Of a DNA stretch of 64,000 bases, positions 1 to 11,405 are shown piece by piece. Origin of the DNA: Rhynchospora pubera (taxonomy: Eukaryota > Streptophyta > Magnoliopsida > Poales > Cyperaceae). The position numbers and the translations under genes are program-made. Location: NCBI GenBank assembly GCA_028095005.1, contig CM051459.1, forward strand, positions 313,908,513-313,972,512. The letters run 5' to 3'. Below the pieces are notes generated by a model. That model had not been told where the DNA came from, did no database searches, and saw only the letters and a list, made by a program, of their open reading frames with translations. Position 1 is the stretch's first letter. Each line of letters starts with the position of its first letter.

Positions 1-18
1 AATTTTGAGTCCAAAGGT

Positions 19-1676
19 GCAAATAATTGTTTACCCAATGCAATATAGACCATGGATTGATTATGATCTAATTTAATCAGTGGTCTGGATTGAACAACGA
101 GTTAAAAGTTTAAACATTTTGTATAGACCTGTTAGCTTTCGCTGGCGGAGAGGAATTGCGCTGGGTTAAAAACGTTGTTTGCGAGTTCGATTCTCTACGC
201 TCTCTTTCCAAAAATCTTTCAAATTTTCGCAGGAAAGACCAAATTAGTACTAAAACTCAGAAAGGAAAGCATTTACGTCTCTCCCCTTTAGCAATTTCCT
301 CATTCTATCAATAAGATCCGTATCTCTTCTCAATTAAAGAAAGGATTTACGGCTAGGGTTTTCAATTTCCTCAAAGTTTCATTTTGCCGCTCGCATAAAA
401 AAAGAATTTCCTCCTTCCCCAGTCAAATTGCAGAACTTCGTGTCCTCTTCAGTTCCCGCTGCTGTTAAGGTTAATATTTCATTTTGATGTGATTCATTTT
501 ACCTTTTGTTTTGAAATGGAAATTTTATATGAGATTTTGAATGATTTACTCCTTAAGTGCTAAGGTTGCCTTTGTCTTTTACCTAGCAGAAATTTTTGAA
601 TCGATTTGTTGAAATTTCTTAGGATTATTTCTGTTATTATCTTTTACGAGCATGCAGGAAGGGTCCATGATCAGAAGACTTTCATCAAATTTGAAGCTTG
701 GAGTTCCAATTTTTGTTCTGGAGTTTTCAATATATTCAGACAAGGGTTGTATATTGCTGCCATTAAATCCTCTCTTTTTTTTCCTTTTCTTTCGTGTGCT
801 CTTGCTTGTAATTTTAAAAGATTGCAATGAATTCTACTACTTGATTTGTATTTTTTAGTACGATTTTTTTATTTCTCTTGATATTTATTCAGATACCTAT
901 AGACTACCGTTTCATTAAACCAAATTGATTCGAATTGTTACGAATTAGAAAGGTATAAAGAGTCTCAATCTCACTTCCGAATTTTTTATTTTATGCTATG
1001 CTTTCATAAACAAATAGTCCTTTTTGTAATCTCCCTTTCATTTATATTCGATCTCAAAATCTTAATTGGTTATTACGACAATGTCTTAATTTAATTACCT
1101 TATGTCAGCAAGAGTTTTCATTTGGGTAATTATTATCTTCTCTTTAGATTTTTTATTATTTGGGAATAAATTACTAAGTAAGTGTGCTTCAATAGCACAA
1201 AATTAAATAACAACAATAAAGTGATAAAGGAGAATTAGCGAATGGGAGATTCTGCAATACTTTATAAAACTTTGGAAGATGATTTATCTCATATTTTTTC
1301 ACTTTTCTTATTAGTTTCTTTTTAAATGCTTTCAGGATGAAGATATTGCAAGACTGCTGAAATAGCATCAACCTACTAGTCAAGTTGGAATCCATTAGTA
1401 GGTAAACTCATCCAGTTTCATTACTTTTAATTTATTGTGCATTTTAACTCGCACAAGGGATTTAATTTTGTATCCAATAAAAAAAACAAAATGAAGAATA
1501 TAAACAACAAATGAAGATTTACAATCAGAAAAAGCTGGAAGGAAAGAATACAAACAACAAATGAAGATTTTCAATCAGAAAAATCTGGAGGGAAAGACCT
1601 TCAAATATTTTCCACAATAATTAATTCAACTGATTTGGAATGATACTATATGGGTGCATTTTCTTTTGTAATTTAG
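19..1676. other. AT-rich non-coding stretch, possible 5' leader and introns of a dead gene
   Basis: No open gene is visible. Positions 230-470 look like a plant 5' leader: pyrimidine-rich, with 'gctagggttttc' near 351, and a possible splice donor after 'gctgctgttaag' near 470. Small exon-like pieces follow good acceptors near 655 ('catgcag') and 1336 ('tttcag'). They lie in the same direction as the HMG-box-like exons that follow, so this may be the front of the same dead gene, but I recognise no protein in it. The same stretch occurs at 37943-39606. Confidence 0.35.
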
Positions 1677-2138
1677 GTAATCGCTCTTGAAAAAGAAAGA
1701 CCAGAACAAATTGCTAAAGCAGGAAGTCTTTAATTGCTTATAAGAAATATGAGGAAAGTAAGAACATTATAAAGGTACCACCGTACCAGTATTATTTTAA
1801 TATTAATTGAATTAATTACTCAATTAGATTTGTGTATTTACATTTTATAATTTTTTGTTGAATCAGAAAACTAAGGAAAATTGATTGAAGAGGAACCAAA
1901 AGGATGAGAATGATCCAAGCAAAGCCTAAGAAGCCAGCTTCTTTCATTCTATTGAAATTCTCATTATGAACTTATATATGGTACTAATAATAATACTTGA
2001 AATTAATTTAAAATTCTGATAATATATGTTCTATTATATGATTCCAATATAGGAGCAAAGGAAGCATTTGCCTGTTGAACGTCCTGACACAATGTATTCT
2101 ATCATCACCGTTAAATGGAAGGCAAACTGGGTCAAATG
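1677..2138 (+). pseudogene. HMG-box gene remnant (3xHMG-box/HMGB6-13-like), copy A
   Basis: Three short exon-like pieces in order resemble the junction and third box of plant 3xHMG-box chromatin proteins, which bend DNA and bind mitotic chromosomes. The piece at 1677-1777 can be read as a box C-terminal helix (IAK, then AYKKYEE after a frame change). The piece at 1866-1960 carries DENDPSK followed, one frame over, by KPKKPAS, the usual start of a box. The piece at 2052-2138 reads ERPDT then ITVKWKANW, matching the ERPGT...ISLKWKEL part of the third box. Stops and frameshifts interrupt all three, and the rest of the box is absent. The match was made by eye from family knowledge. The same remnant is in block B. 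Confidence 0.42.
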
Positions 2139-3581
2139 AATAAAATAGAATTAAATTGAAGCTAATTTCTGAGTTATTGTTGAGAGTATCGGTTTTGTTT
2201 TGTAGTAGTTGAGTAAAGAAGAAAAATAGAAATGGAATGCCAAGGCAACAGAAGGTATGGCCGAGTAGAACCAATCCAAACCAAAGGCATACACAAGATT
2301 ATTATTATTATTATTATTTTGACAAGCTAGGTAGTGGCATACAAAAGATTATTGTTAGAATTTTTAGAAATTAATAAGTTAAATCCATTTTTTTATTATT
2401 TCTCAATAGAAGTAAAGTCGAATTCTACAAGGGTGATAATTTTATGGGAAAAAGGCTGTGTAACTTGTGAATTTTAAGTCTTATTTTTATTGTTTTTGCT
2501 GCAAACTTAGTTGATGATAGTTTTACACTCGGAGCCCGGTATTTGATAAAGAAATGTAATATATGGAATGGTAAGTAATATTAAAAGAATTGCTTACATT
2601 TTCATTTGGCACTAATTATTGTATAGTGAATAAATGGGTATGCGTATCTTGCCTCTGTAATACTTCAATATTCCAATTGAGAATTTGTCTTTAAAGCTAT
2701 TTTTCAATCTCCACTTCCGGCTTCCCAACAAAGATTCTGATTTTTTTAATCTTTTTTATACGTCTTTTTAAGTGGAAAAAATAAATATACATGTCCTAAA
2801 TTTCTGCTGTACTTAAAAAAAATACTGCCTTTACTTCCGTACAAATGTCAATATTATTGTTTTTATTTTTCTGTCGTTGCCTTCCATCAAAATGCAATTT
2901 CTTGAAGTTAAATTTTTGGCTTCTTCCTCTTAAATCTTGCTAACCTTCCCTTGCAGTAAAACCAATTTTTGGTAATTTGAGAAGTGCACGCATGCTATTA
3001 TTCTCATCTTTAAAAAATTTTGAAAGTTAATCATATAATCATTTATTTATTAATATATAATATATAGTATATTTTATGCAGTGAGAAACTATATATTCTT
3101 TTAGTAGAAAAAATGATACACAACCTTAAAATTATTGTAAAAACCCAAGTTGTGATTTACAGATAAGCTTGAATAATATGACATATTTGCTTTGCTTCAC
3201 TTAGTCTGCACGGAAATTAAATAAGCATAAATAAAACGAAATAAGCCAACACAATTCATTAACTTTTATGATAAGTTGACCAATATGTGCCATTATTATT
3301 ATTACTACAGTATGTATTAATTTTGTGTGCTTTTTATTAAATGCAAAATATAACTATTGCCTTCTATAATATATATCTATTTATTTGGTAATGCAAAATT
3401 CATTGAAAACGTATTAACTCTTAAATATGCTGTTTGAACGTTTTTCTCTATCACTTAATTAAGTTGCTGAAAATATATAGGGAAACATATAAATAATGGA
3501 ATCGTGATATTGGGGGCAGGCGCCAATTCCACCATATATTTGGAATAGCACGATTTTAACATGCCAACTATGCCAACAATA
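2139..3581. other. AT-rich stretch without recognisable genes
   Basis: I see only AT-rich sequence, a short (att)n run near 2300 and no coding signal. The right part (about 3053-3581) is also present, inverted, in block C at 49738-50270. Confidence 0.5.
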
Positions 3582-4131
3582 TCTCTACTTATTAAAATCT
3601 CCTAAATTTGGAAAGTTGCCCTTTTATTAGTGATTAGACAAATAACAGTAACAAGAAATATTAATTTTCACACTCATGGCACGTTCTGATTTTTAATAAA
3701 TTAAAAAAAAACATTGATTTCCATACAATTAGTCATATCCCAATTGTTTGGTCTCTCCAAAAAAAATAGTCTACAATAAATTAAATTATTTTTTTAAGTT
3801 GTTTATATATTAAAATTATCGTTTAATTTATTTATTATGCCCACACATTAGGTGGGCGTTTATGTAGCAATTTTTGGCATGATTTAGTGTATGTCTATTT
3901 ATCATTGGGATATATAAGAAAATATAATTTTTCATATTCTATGATTAAATATGCAAAAAATATGCATACTATAATGTCCAATGATACATGATTTACATGT
4001 ATCTCAATGATCTGGAATTTCAAGAATATCACTGGACTTCTACAATTTCGGCAATAATTCATGAAGTTGTGAACAACCCACAATCAAATAGATTAAAGTC
4101 CACCCGCACATTGAGCGGACATTGCTGCTAG
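3582..4131 (+). mobile_element. Short non-autonomous Helitron, copy A
   Basis: The element starts with TCTCTACTTATTAAAATC, a typical plant Helitron 5' end (TC, then a TA-rich TATTAAAA-like tract), directly after an A. It ends with a GC-rich hairpin (CCGC-acattga-GCGG, flanked by GTC/GAC) 7 nt before CTAG, which is directly followed by T. This gives the A|TC...CTAG|T insertion pattern without target duplication. There is no Rep/helicase gene in its 550 bp. An internal hairpin at about 3839-3858 (GCCCAC...GTGGGC) resembles the terminal one and could be an older, bypassed end. The same element is at 41557-42108, and its 5' part is inverted at about 49390-49737. Confidence 0.68.
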
Positions 4132-5649
4132 TAAAGTCTAAAAAAACATTAGATGATGCTGCAAAATGGTTAATTTTAAGTATTAAATTTTGAATAACAA
4201 AATACACGTTATTAAGGTTGATATAAGTATTTGTAAAATAATTAATTTAAAAGTAAAGTCAGTAAAACACCAAAACACCTAAATAATAACTTTTGAATAT
4301 CTTAAATTTTTTAAGTTATGCAATATGAACTTAATCTAATTGATATAATTTTAAATTGTTTCTGTATAAGTCAGTTTAGTAATATATTTTTTAGGTAAGA
4401 AAAATTGATATCACATTAATATTTGATTTTATACATACTATTAAAATACCAAGTATTGGAAGGAAAATATTAGTGTGAACATTTCTATAAAAATAAACTT
4501 ATGTTTTATAACTTTAACAATAAAAGTGTTTTACTTTCACTAACATCCTTTAATTAGAAAATGTATATATTAAATGTTTTCTACAACAACTTAAACCATA
4601 GCTTGGATTGTAGGAACTCATCAGAACATCTTCTTTCACAATGTTTTCTAAATGGAATTCTATCAAAATTTTATAAAATACTTCTTTTAATATAATAATA
4701 TATTTTAAAACAGAATCCATTTTCAGAAATCCTAAGTCCAACTTTCCTTAGATCAGACTTTAAGTTCCTTAATAAATCTCCAGTCTCCAAGTATGGTTTA
4801 GTGAACCAAAAACCAGAACGGGTAGATCGTTAGAATAGATTTTTGACGTGAGTTTCTTTCGTCGGGTGCATCGCAAGACTTCTCCAGACAAGTGGACAAC
4901 TTCTACCTTGAGCACAAGACTGAAGGAACTAGTCAGGACTCCATCGATCATTCTGAGGAGTAGTCGATCTGCCTCTGACTTTTCCAAGTGTGGATGTCTT
5001 TTTATGACTGATGTGGATGTCTTAGGTTTTGTTTAATCCTTAGTTAGTAATTAGATCATTAACTAATTGTGTGCATATCATGTCATTAACATTAAGCAAA
5101 CAATTAAGAGCATCTCATTAATTAAAGATTACTTTTTCATATATAGGATAAGCATTCATATTAATGAAGTGATTAATAAACTTAAAAGTGCCTTAAATAA
5201 CCACTTCCATCTGGTGCGGATCAGGAAAGTGAAAAAAATGATTACAATACAACAAACTAACAAAGCACAAACAAAACACATCAACCATTTCAATAAATAA
5301 GAAAATTATTTCATTCCCATCTTATATTGGAGGTAATTCAACTTCCACTTCAATAGTACTATCAAACCTCAAGGGGTCCAATAGATATCATCACTTATTG
5401 GGTATACTAATGAGGGACATACAATTTTCATGATAAACAATTTTTTCTCGCACAATTCAAGAGAACATAAATAAAGTCTGTATAGCAGCCTTTATCAAGA
5501 AACAACATTACACAATATTTCTTGAACATATCATCATGTGGAAAAGCTGAGCCATCTTTAAACCCAGAATTAAACTCATATGAAATAAATAATGACACAT
5601 AACACGTACAATCCATATATTTATTTCATTGGATCAAATCATATGCTAT
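4132..5649. other. AT-rich stretch without recognisable genes
   Basis: No coding signal. Positions 4840-5030 are less AT-rich and keep short open frames on both strands in both blocks (for example 4848-5036 forward), but I recognise no protein, and the conservation is explained by the recent duplication. Confidence 0.4.
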
Positions 5650-5654
5650 ATTCC

Positions 5655-8600
5655 TGTGACACCCCGTCGAATACTGTAACTGGACAATACACGATGGAGT
5701 GCCCGCCGCGGATGCCTGCTGCACCCGCAAGGCTTACTAATACTTAATTTACCAATTAATATTGATTCTACTCAAATAATATACCAATCAATTAGAAATT
5801 TATAATTAATTACTTAAATATAAAGTAAATCCTATAAAGGCCTGGTATATTTAGGTTACTAACCACAATATCCAATGGTCTGCTACTCGTCTTGCTGTCC
5901 AGCACTTGATCTGAAACCTGGAACCCACAACCAATCGTGGAAACAATGCAAAAAGCACGGAATGAGATAAATAAAATTTATCTCAGTACGGTATTCAGTT
6001 CCAGCCACTTGAGTCTTGATTATCATGTGTTGGAACTAAATACAAGACTGAGTCAAATCAAATCCAAATCAAATTTCATTTCTTTTTATTTCAAATAACA
6101 TTAAAACTAGACTTTCGATCAAGCAATGCAATTACACAAATAAATTCAATACTATTCAAAATCCTTTAAAATTCAGAATATACCAATTGTCATTTCAATT
6201 CCTTAAAAAAAATAATTAATCGTTATATATCAATTACCGTGTAAAAACATTCACCTCTTGTTCAAAGCAGAATATCAATGTCAAAATTAATTAAATCAAT
6301 GCAATATGCAATGTGAGCTCGGCATCAATTCCATAACAATTCAAATGTCAATGTATAGCAAAAGCCGACTCATTTGGTTGGACAATTACCTAATATGCAA
6401 GTCTGGTTTATCACAAGTCAATCATTTCAGTCATTTCCTTCAGATACCGCGAACCACCCTATAGATGGATGCCAACGGCCAATTCAATTCATACATAATT
6501 CAATCAATTTAAATCATCAAAATGTACAAGCAAGCTGGGAACACTCACACTCCGGTCCATTCCAGACTAGACCTACTGAGTCCCGGTACATAAGCGCTTA
6601 TTACACGGTGCTTGGTAGGATGGGTCATGACTCCACCTCCAAACATTACGAGTGTCTATCTCAACCACACAAGTTGTACTTACCTCAATCAAATCACATT
6701 TCAATCGGATACCATTCAATATGTCACTTTCCAACATTTCAATCGGATACCATTCAATATGCCACTTTCCAATCATGTATCAATATACAATTTCACAAAA
6801 TGATCTCATGAATAAAATTCCAATTATGAATTCAGAATGCATAATGATAATAATAACAATAATAATAATAAGCACAATCAAAACTTATGTCACATATAAT
6901 TAAAACTCAAGTGAAATCCGTACCTGATAACAAAATGAACATCAGCAAGCAAACAAATAATCATACAGACCCTCATTTGCACCAGCCCTATTCGGCTTGA
7001 AAACCTGCCCCGACTCTACATAAACAAATACTAGACTAAGTCCTTACTTTAGCAAGCAAACATTAACAATTCACATTCAACAACTCCGTTGATAAGGTTA
7101 AGGGTTTGATTAGTCCTTTGATTACCTCATACAATTATAGTACACCTTATTAACAACTCTAGAAATCAATACACAATGGTAAAACAATAGTGCTGGACAA
7201 TTTTCTGGCACAACCCGTGAAGGGTATTTTCGACAGTTTACAAAATCCTTTTTATTTCAAGAACGGCTGAACGGAATCAAATGAAATTTTAACTGTTAAT
7301 GAAACATAATAGGACTCATCTACTGTAAACATTTCATGATGTTTGGAGATACAGATTAATTATAGTGAATTTTCGAAATCAGACAGAATCAAGTTTCAGA
7401 AAAACTGTTCCAGCAAATCGTGCCAGTAAATATGACTGGAAGTTCCTGCCTTGAAACCCTACAAATAAATCTCTAAAAATTTTGTAAAATTTACAGAAGC
7501 TGCCTCTAGATGTCTAGTTTCATACCTAAAAGTTTCAAGTCCTAAATGCAAACAGAGAATAAATGAAAAATGAAAAACCACACTGGGGTCTGTCTGTTCC
7601 AGAAACTGATTTTCAAAAGTTGCCCTGGTTTCAAAAATCTTGCAAAAATACCAACCAATCTCAGAAAAATTCACTTTAGATACCAAAATTTCCATCTTGA
7701 AGTCTAGTTTCAAACAAAACTATTCTCACATCCAAATTCGAAACAGAATAACAACAGTTACTTACATACTGTTGCAAGGTCACAGCAGTAACAGAAAAAC
7801 TGCAAACGACTTTATTCAATTTGGCCCTTTGAAATTAATTTGAGTAAGAAAAGGGTAGAAATCTAATACAACTCAACAAATTTACTTACTCAGTATGTGT
7901 AATGAATTAGAAGTGTGGAAAAATCGGAAGAGACCTTCTAGGTTTCGATTTCTGCCAATGGGGAACTAGAGAAGCCTTCTTCTTAGATGAAATATGATTT
8001 TTCTATAAATTTTGATTGAATTTTTTTTGGATGGAATTTGAAGGTGCGAATTCAAGCATAGTTGAGACAGAAAAGCAAATTAGAGAGATAGAGGCATGAA
8101 GTGATGAAACCAGATCCACAATTCACGGCAAAAAGGTCTCCCCAACATTTCTAACTTGGAAATTTTCAATTACTCATGGAGCACCATTTAACATGTGAAA
8201 CAATGACTTGTTTTCCCAAGTGGCCCACGAGCATAGAGATATACTAGACAAGATCAAAGGTACCAAGCAAATGAAATAGAAATAATGCTCTTTTCTGCCG
8301 TTGCTACAGCGACCAAAGAGAGAAATTGTCAAATTTTTTATAATAAAAAGGTAATACCTAACAAAAGACCTCCCAACTACTATCATGTACAAAAACGTGT
8401 ACAAAAGTAGTGAAAACCTTTCCTTTATTTATTTATTTAAATTTATATTTTTAATATATAATAAAAAAGTAAACATTGAAGATTCAAATTACTATAACAT
8501 TGAGTATAAAGTTTTAAAAAAAAAATCTTAAGAAAGAAATTCACTCATCAAAAATCAATATTCCATGCATAAAAACAATGATGCAACAAAAGAAAAATAA

Positions 8601-8779
8601 CTAATCTTTTTATAATGCCAACTAAAAATTTAGAAATTTTCATATTCTTATTTTAAGAATACCAGTAAGTATAAAAATATAATTTCCAGCACATAAATTA
8701 TTCAAAATAAAACCAACCAAGTGCATCCGATTTTATATTAAAAATAATTTCAGAAACAGTAAAAATTTCGGATGTCACA
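5655..8779 (-). mobile_element. Solo LTR, 3.1 kb, Tekay/Del-like (post-duplication insertion)
   Basis: Block B lacks this stretch, and its empty site reads straight through 'atattccagtaac'. The insert is flanked by the 5-bp duplication ATTCC (5650-5654 and 8780-8784). It starts TGTGACACCCC and ends CGGATGTCACA, giving TG...CA ends with a short inverted repeat. Read on the reverse strand, the start (TGTGACATCCG) and end (GGGGTGTCACA) fit LTRs of Tekay/Del chromoviruses. No sequence is repeated at both ends and there is no gag or pol, so a solo LTR is the simplest reading. It shares short stretches ('cggtattcagttccagcc') with the LTRs at 28585 and 32444, so it is a distant relative of that family. 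Confidence 0.85.
6698..6773. repeat. Two-copy 38-bp tandem repeat inside the solo LTR
   Basis: A unit starting 'atttcaatcggatacc' is repeated directly with a period of 38 bp and one or two mismatches. The open frame over it (6374-6811) has no recognisable product. Confidence 0.85.
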
Positions 8780-8784
8780 ATTCC

Positions 8785-9266
8785 AGTAACATACACATAT
8801 GCAATTAAGTTGGTAAATCCTTACCTCTGATTTGTATAACTTAATCAGTACTTAATTTACGTACTAATTTTTTTTATAATTAATGTTTCTTGTTAATTAT
8901 CGATTATGAATGATTTAGATTTATTATTGTCATTTAATAAAACATGAAACATAGGGATCCACAATCTTATTTATTCAATAAGATTGGATTATACATGATA
9001 ATTACGCATACAAAGTGAAAATATGATAAAATAATTAAATTTAAGTAATTTCATCACAATAATCCACATTTAAACTCTCTATACTGTCCAAATTAAGATT
9101 CATATATTGCTTATTAAAAAAGATTGGATTATACATGGTAATTACGTATATAAGATACAAATAATGTAATTTCTAATCTTTTTTATAATTAATGTTTCTT
9201 ATTAATTATTAAGATTGTGGACGATTTTAGATTTATCATTGTCATTAAATAAAACATGAAACACGG
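8785..9266. repeat. AT-rich segment with interleaved direct repeats
   Basis: About 90 bp around 8875-8960 ('ttataattaatgtttctt' through 'ataaaacatgaaaca') recurs at about 9180-9265. A piece starting 'gattggattatacatg' at about 8983 recurs at about 9122. Both are direct copies with several mismatches. No gene is seen. The copia gag remnant follows directly. Confidence 0.6.
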
Positions 9267-10087
9267 ATGGGTGAGTATGAGGCTAAAATTGATGAACAAA
9301 CTAGTTCAACCAAATGTGTTGATTGTGATAGGTTGAACTCTATTGTTGATACCACCCATGATGCCTTGGTTAGGAAAGACGATACCATAGAAACCCTAAA
9401 AGTAGATGAGCTTACTTCTAAGATGGGTGAGTATGAGACTAAAATGAAGGAGCTTGAAAAACAACTTGAAAAATCGGTTTTAGCTCAAGCCCCTAAAGTG
9501 GATTTGAAGAACCTTTTCAATGGTCAAAACATCATGACAAGTCCGGTCTTGGTTACCAAAAGCCTTATCAAACCAAGAAAGAGAATTTGTCACACAATAA
9601 TGGGAAACAAGTTGCACAAAACACACAATTTAAAAAACTTAGAAATTCTCGTGATAATGCACATATGTACCAAAGGAAACCTAGAAACACTAGAGTGCAA
9701 AACAAAAAGAATTTGGAAAATCAAGAAAAGAAGGTTTTTGTTCCAAACGCATCCAATAAAATTTATTTTAGAGGACCCGATGGATGGTTTTATGAATTTA
9801 AAGAGCAACATCTTTCACAAAACCACAAGGCTCAATCCAATAAGCATCAAAAGAATGTTTCCCAACATTTCCAAAAGGATCGCAAAAAAGATTTAAATGC
9901 CTCATCCAATGATCCTAAAAAGAAGGTTGAATACCTTAGAGCCCATTACTATTCTCATTTTGTCAAGGGTTCTACCATACCTAAACCAACCAATGCATTT
10001 TGTAACTATTGTTGTCAAAATGGACATATCTCGTTGGAATGCAAACTTAGGAAACCAAATTGTGAGTCCAAAGGTTTGTACCTCTAG
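9267..10087 (+). pseudogene. Ty1/copia gag C-terminal remnant (SIRE/Maximus-like), copy A
   Basis: The first part (9267 to about 9535) is a coiled-coil-like stretch rich in E and K (KMKELEKQLEKS) after a Cys pair (CVDCDRL). Near 9537 the homologous frame shifts: GLGYQKPY continues in another frame through 10087. That frame ends with a gag zinc knuckle, CNYCCQNGHISLEC, which fits CX2CX4HX4C. The order CX2C, coiled coil, GLGY, knuckle fits SIRE/Maximus-type copia gag. No protease, integrase or RT follows; a purine-rich tract ('tttagggggagc', about 10160) comes within 90 bp, as if the interior had been deleted up to the 3' end. Block B shares the frameshift, so it predates the duplication. Confidence 0.6.
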
Positions 10088-11168
10088 TGGTACAACTAAC
10101 GGTATGGTAACCAATGTGACCTAAATACCAAGTTTACCCCCGGTCCTATAAGCCAAATATTTAGGGGGAGCCTCTTTATGTTCATTTTTTTGTTATTTGA
10201 GAGGTTAAATTTGGTCACACTACTTTGGCGCAAGCCCCCTGCTGTTTATTACCTCGGGAATGACCACGAGAACCTCTGAATAAAGGATTCAAAGAATTAT
10301 ATGTCTAGGCTAAAAGAGTTGTGAAATGCAACTTGTTGGGTGATTAAGCATGTGAAATTTGTTTATGAGATTTTTATGGTAAGTTAAGATTTTAAATTTT
10401 AAACCCAACTTGAACCATAATGGTAATTTACCAAGCAGTCCATTAGTCGATCAAATACCGTTTTATTTTGGAGTTGAGATATTTGTTCTCATTTTTGACA
10501 TTGATTTAGGATTTGAGTTATTTGTTCTCGAATCCTATGAAGTATCAGGTTCTAAGTACAGAGCATATTGTTGACTCAGAAACAAAGAGTTCGCAAAGTT
10601 AGGATCAAGAGTATAACCGCACTGGTCACTCAGGCACAATAACTTTGCAACTTGCACATTGAATACAAAGCGGGCCGCTGATTCAGGTGACGAGGGAAAC
10701 TTATGATCAAACTGGGGTTTTGGTCCAGTTAGACCGCTTCTGATTTTATTTGGCACTTGTTCTAGGTATAACTTGAGTTAATTTGAACTCAAATTATAAT
10801 TTGATTTCATTTTTTTTAATTTGAATCAATTTGGATTCAAATTATGTTAGTTCGAGATGATTTGGAGCCACAAACTAAATTCTAGATAACTTGAGTGTAT
10901 TTGATACTCAAGTTAGTTTTGATTTGGATTTGACACAATTTGAGTCAACTTATACTCAAATCGAAATTTAATTTGGTTTGCTTTGTATTTGTGTCAATTT
11001 GAGTTAATAACTCAAATCAGAATTTTATCATAAATTTCAAACATTGAAGCCGCACAATTTCATTTTGGTCTTGTGGACTCTTAGAATTTCAAAATAAATT
11101 TCAATTTAATTTGAATTTCACAGGATGCATTATGATGAAAATGATCAAAGTCGGATTTGGCCAATCTT
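10088..11168. other. Non-coding, probable 3' end/LTR of the copia remnant
   Basis: A possible polypurine tract at about 10158-10170 follows the gag remnant, and AT-rich sequence with a palindrome array comes next. LTR ends could not be fixed because no second copy lies upstream of the gag remnant. Confidence 0.35.
10771..11025. repeat. Array of about five short imperfect palindromes (TTTGAGT...ACTCAAA type)
   Basis: Successive inverted repeats of 6-8 bp arms lie within 255 bp: GAGTTAATTTGAACTC, TTGAATCAATTTGGATTCAA, CTTGAGTGTATTTGATACTC plus AAG, TTTGAGTCAAC...ACTCAAA and TTTGAGTTAATAACTCAAA. The arms share one core (TTGAGT/ACTCAA) while the loops differ. The same array is kept in block B at about 45635-45890. 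Confidence 0.7.
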
Positions 11169-11171
11169 TAG

Positions 11172-11402
11172 GGGTGTGTTTGGATAGGCCGGGAATAGAG
11201 AATAGGAATAAGAAATTTTGATTTGCGTGCTTATTCTTATTCTTGTGCAAAACAAACGGCATAAGACTAAGGAATTTGGGCCCTTATTCCTATACTAACA
11301 AAACCATAGTATAAGAATAAGAAATAAGGATAAGCACGCAAACCGAAATTCCTTATTCTTATATCCTATTCACGGCTTATTCCGTTGCATCTAAACACAC
11401 CC
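11172..11402. mobile_element. MITE with GGGTGTGTTTGGAT terminal inverted repeats, copy A
   Basis: The ends GGGTGTGTTTGGAT and ATCTAAACACACCC are inverted repeats with one mismatch, flanked by TAG on both sides (3-bp duplication). The inside is itself foldback-like (gcgtgcttattcttatt against aataaggataagcacgc). Size and ends fit a PIF/Harbinger-type MITE, though TAG is not the usual TWA target. Confidence 0.7.
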
Positions 11403-11405
11403 TAG

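Noticed and set aside
125..200. tRNA-like or SINE-like signal ('gttagctttcgctgg' and 'gcgagttcgattctc' as A and B boxes)
   Set aside because: The T-stem pairs for only three bases, the box spacing is too long for a tRNA, and no acceptor stem forms. No poly(A) or duplication marks a SINE.
4848..5036. Conserved open frame in both blocks
   Set aside because: Conservation follows from the recent duplication. There is no recognisable protein and an overlapping frame on the other strand is equally open.
6374..6811. 145-codon open frame in the solo LTR
   Set aside because: Composed partly of a 38-bp tandem repeat, with Ser/His/Gln-rich sequence of no family, inside an LTR.
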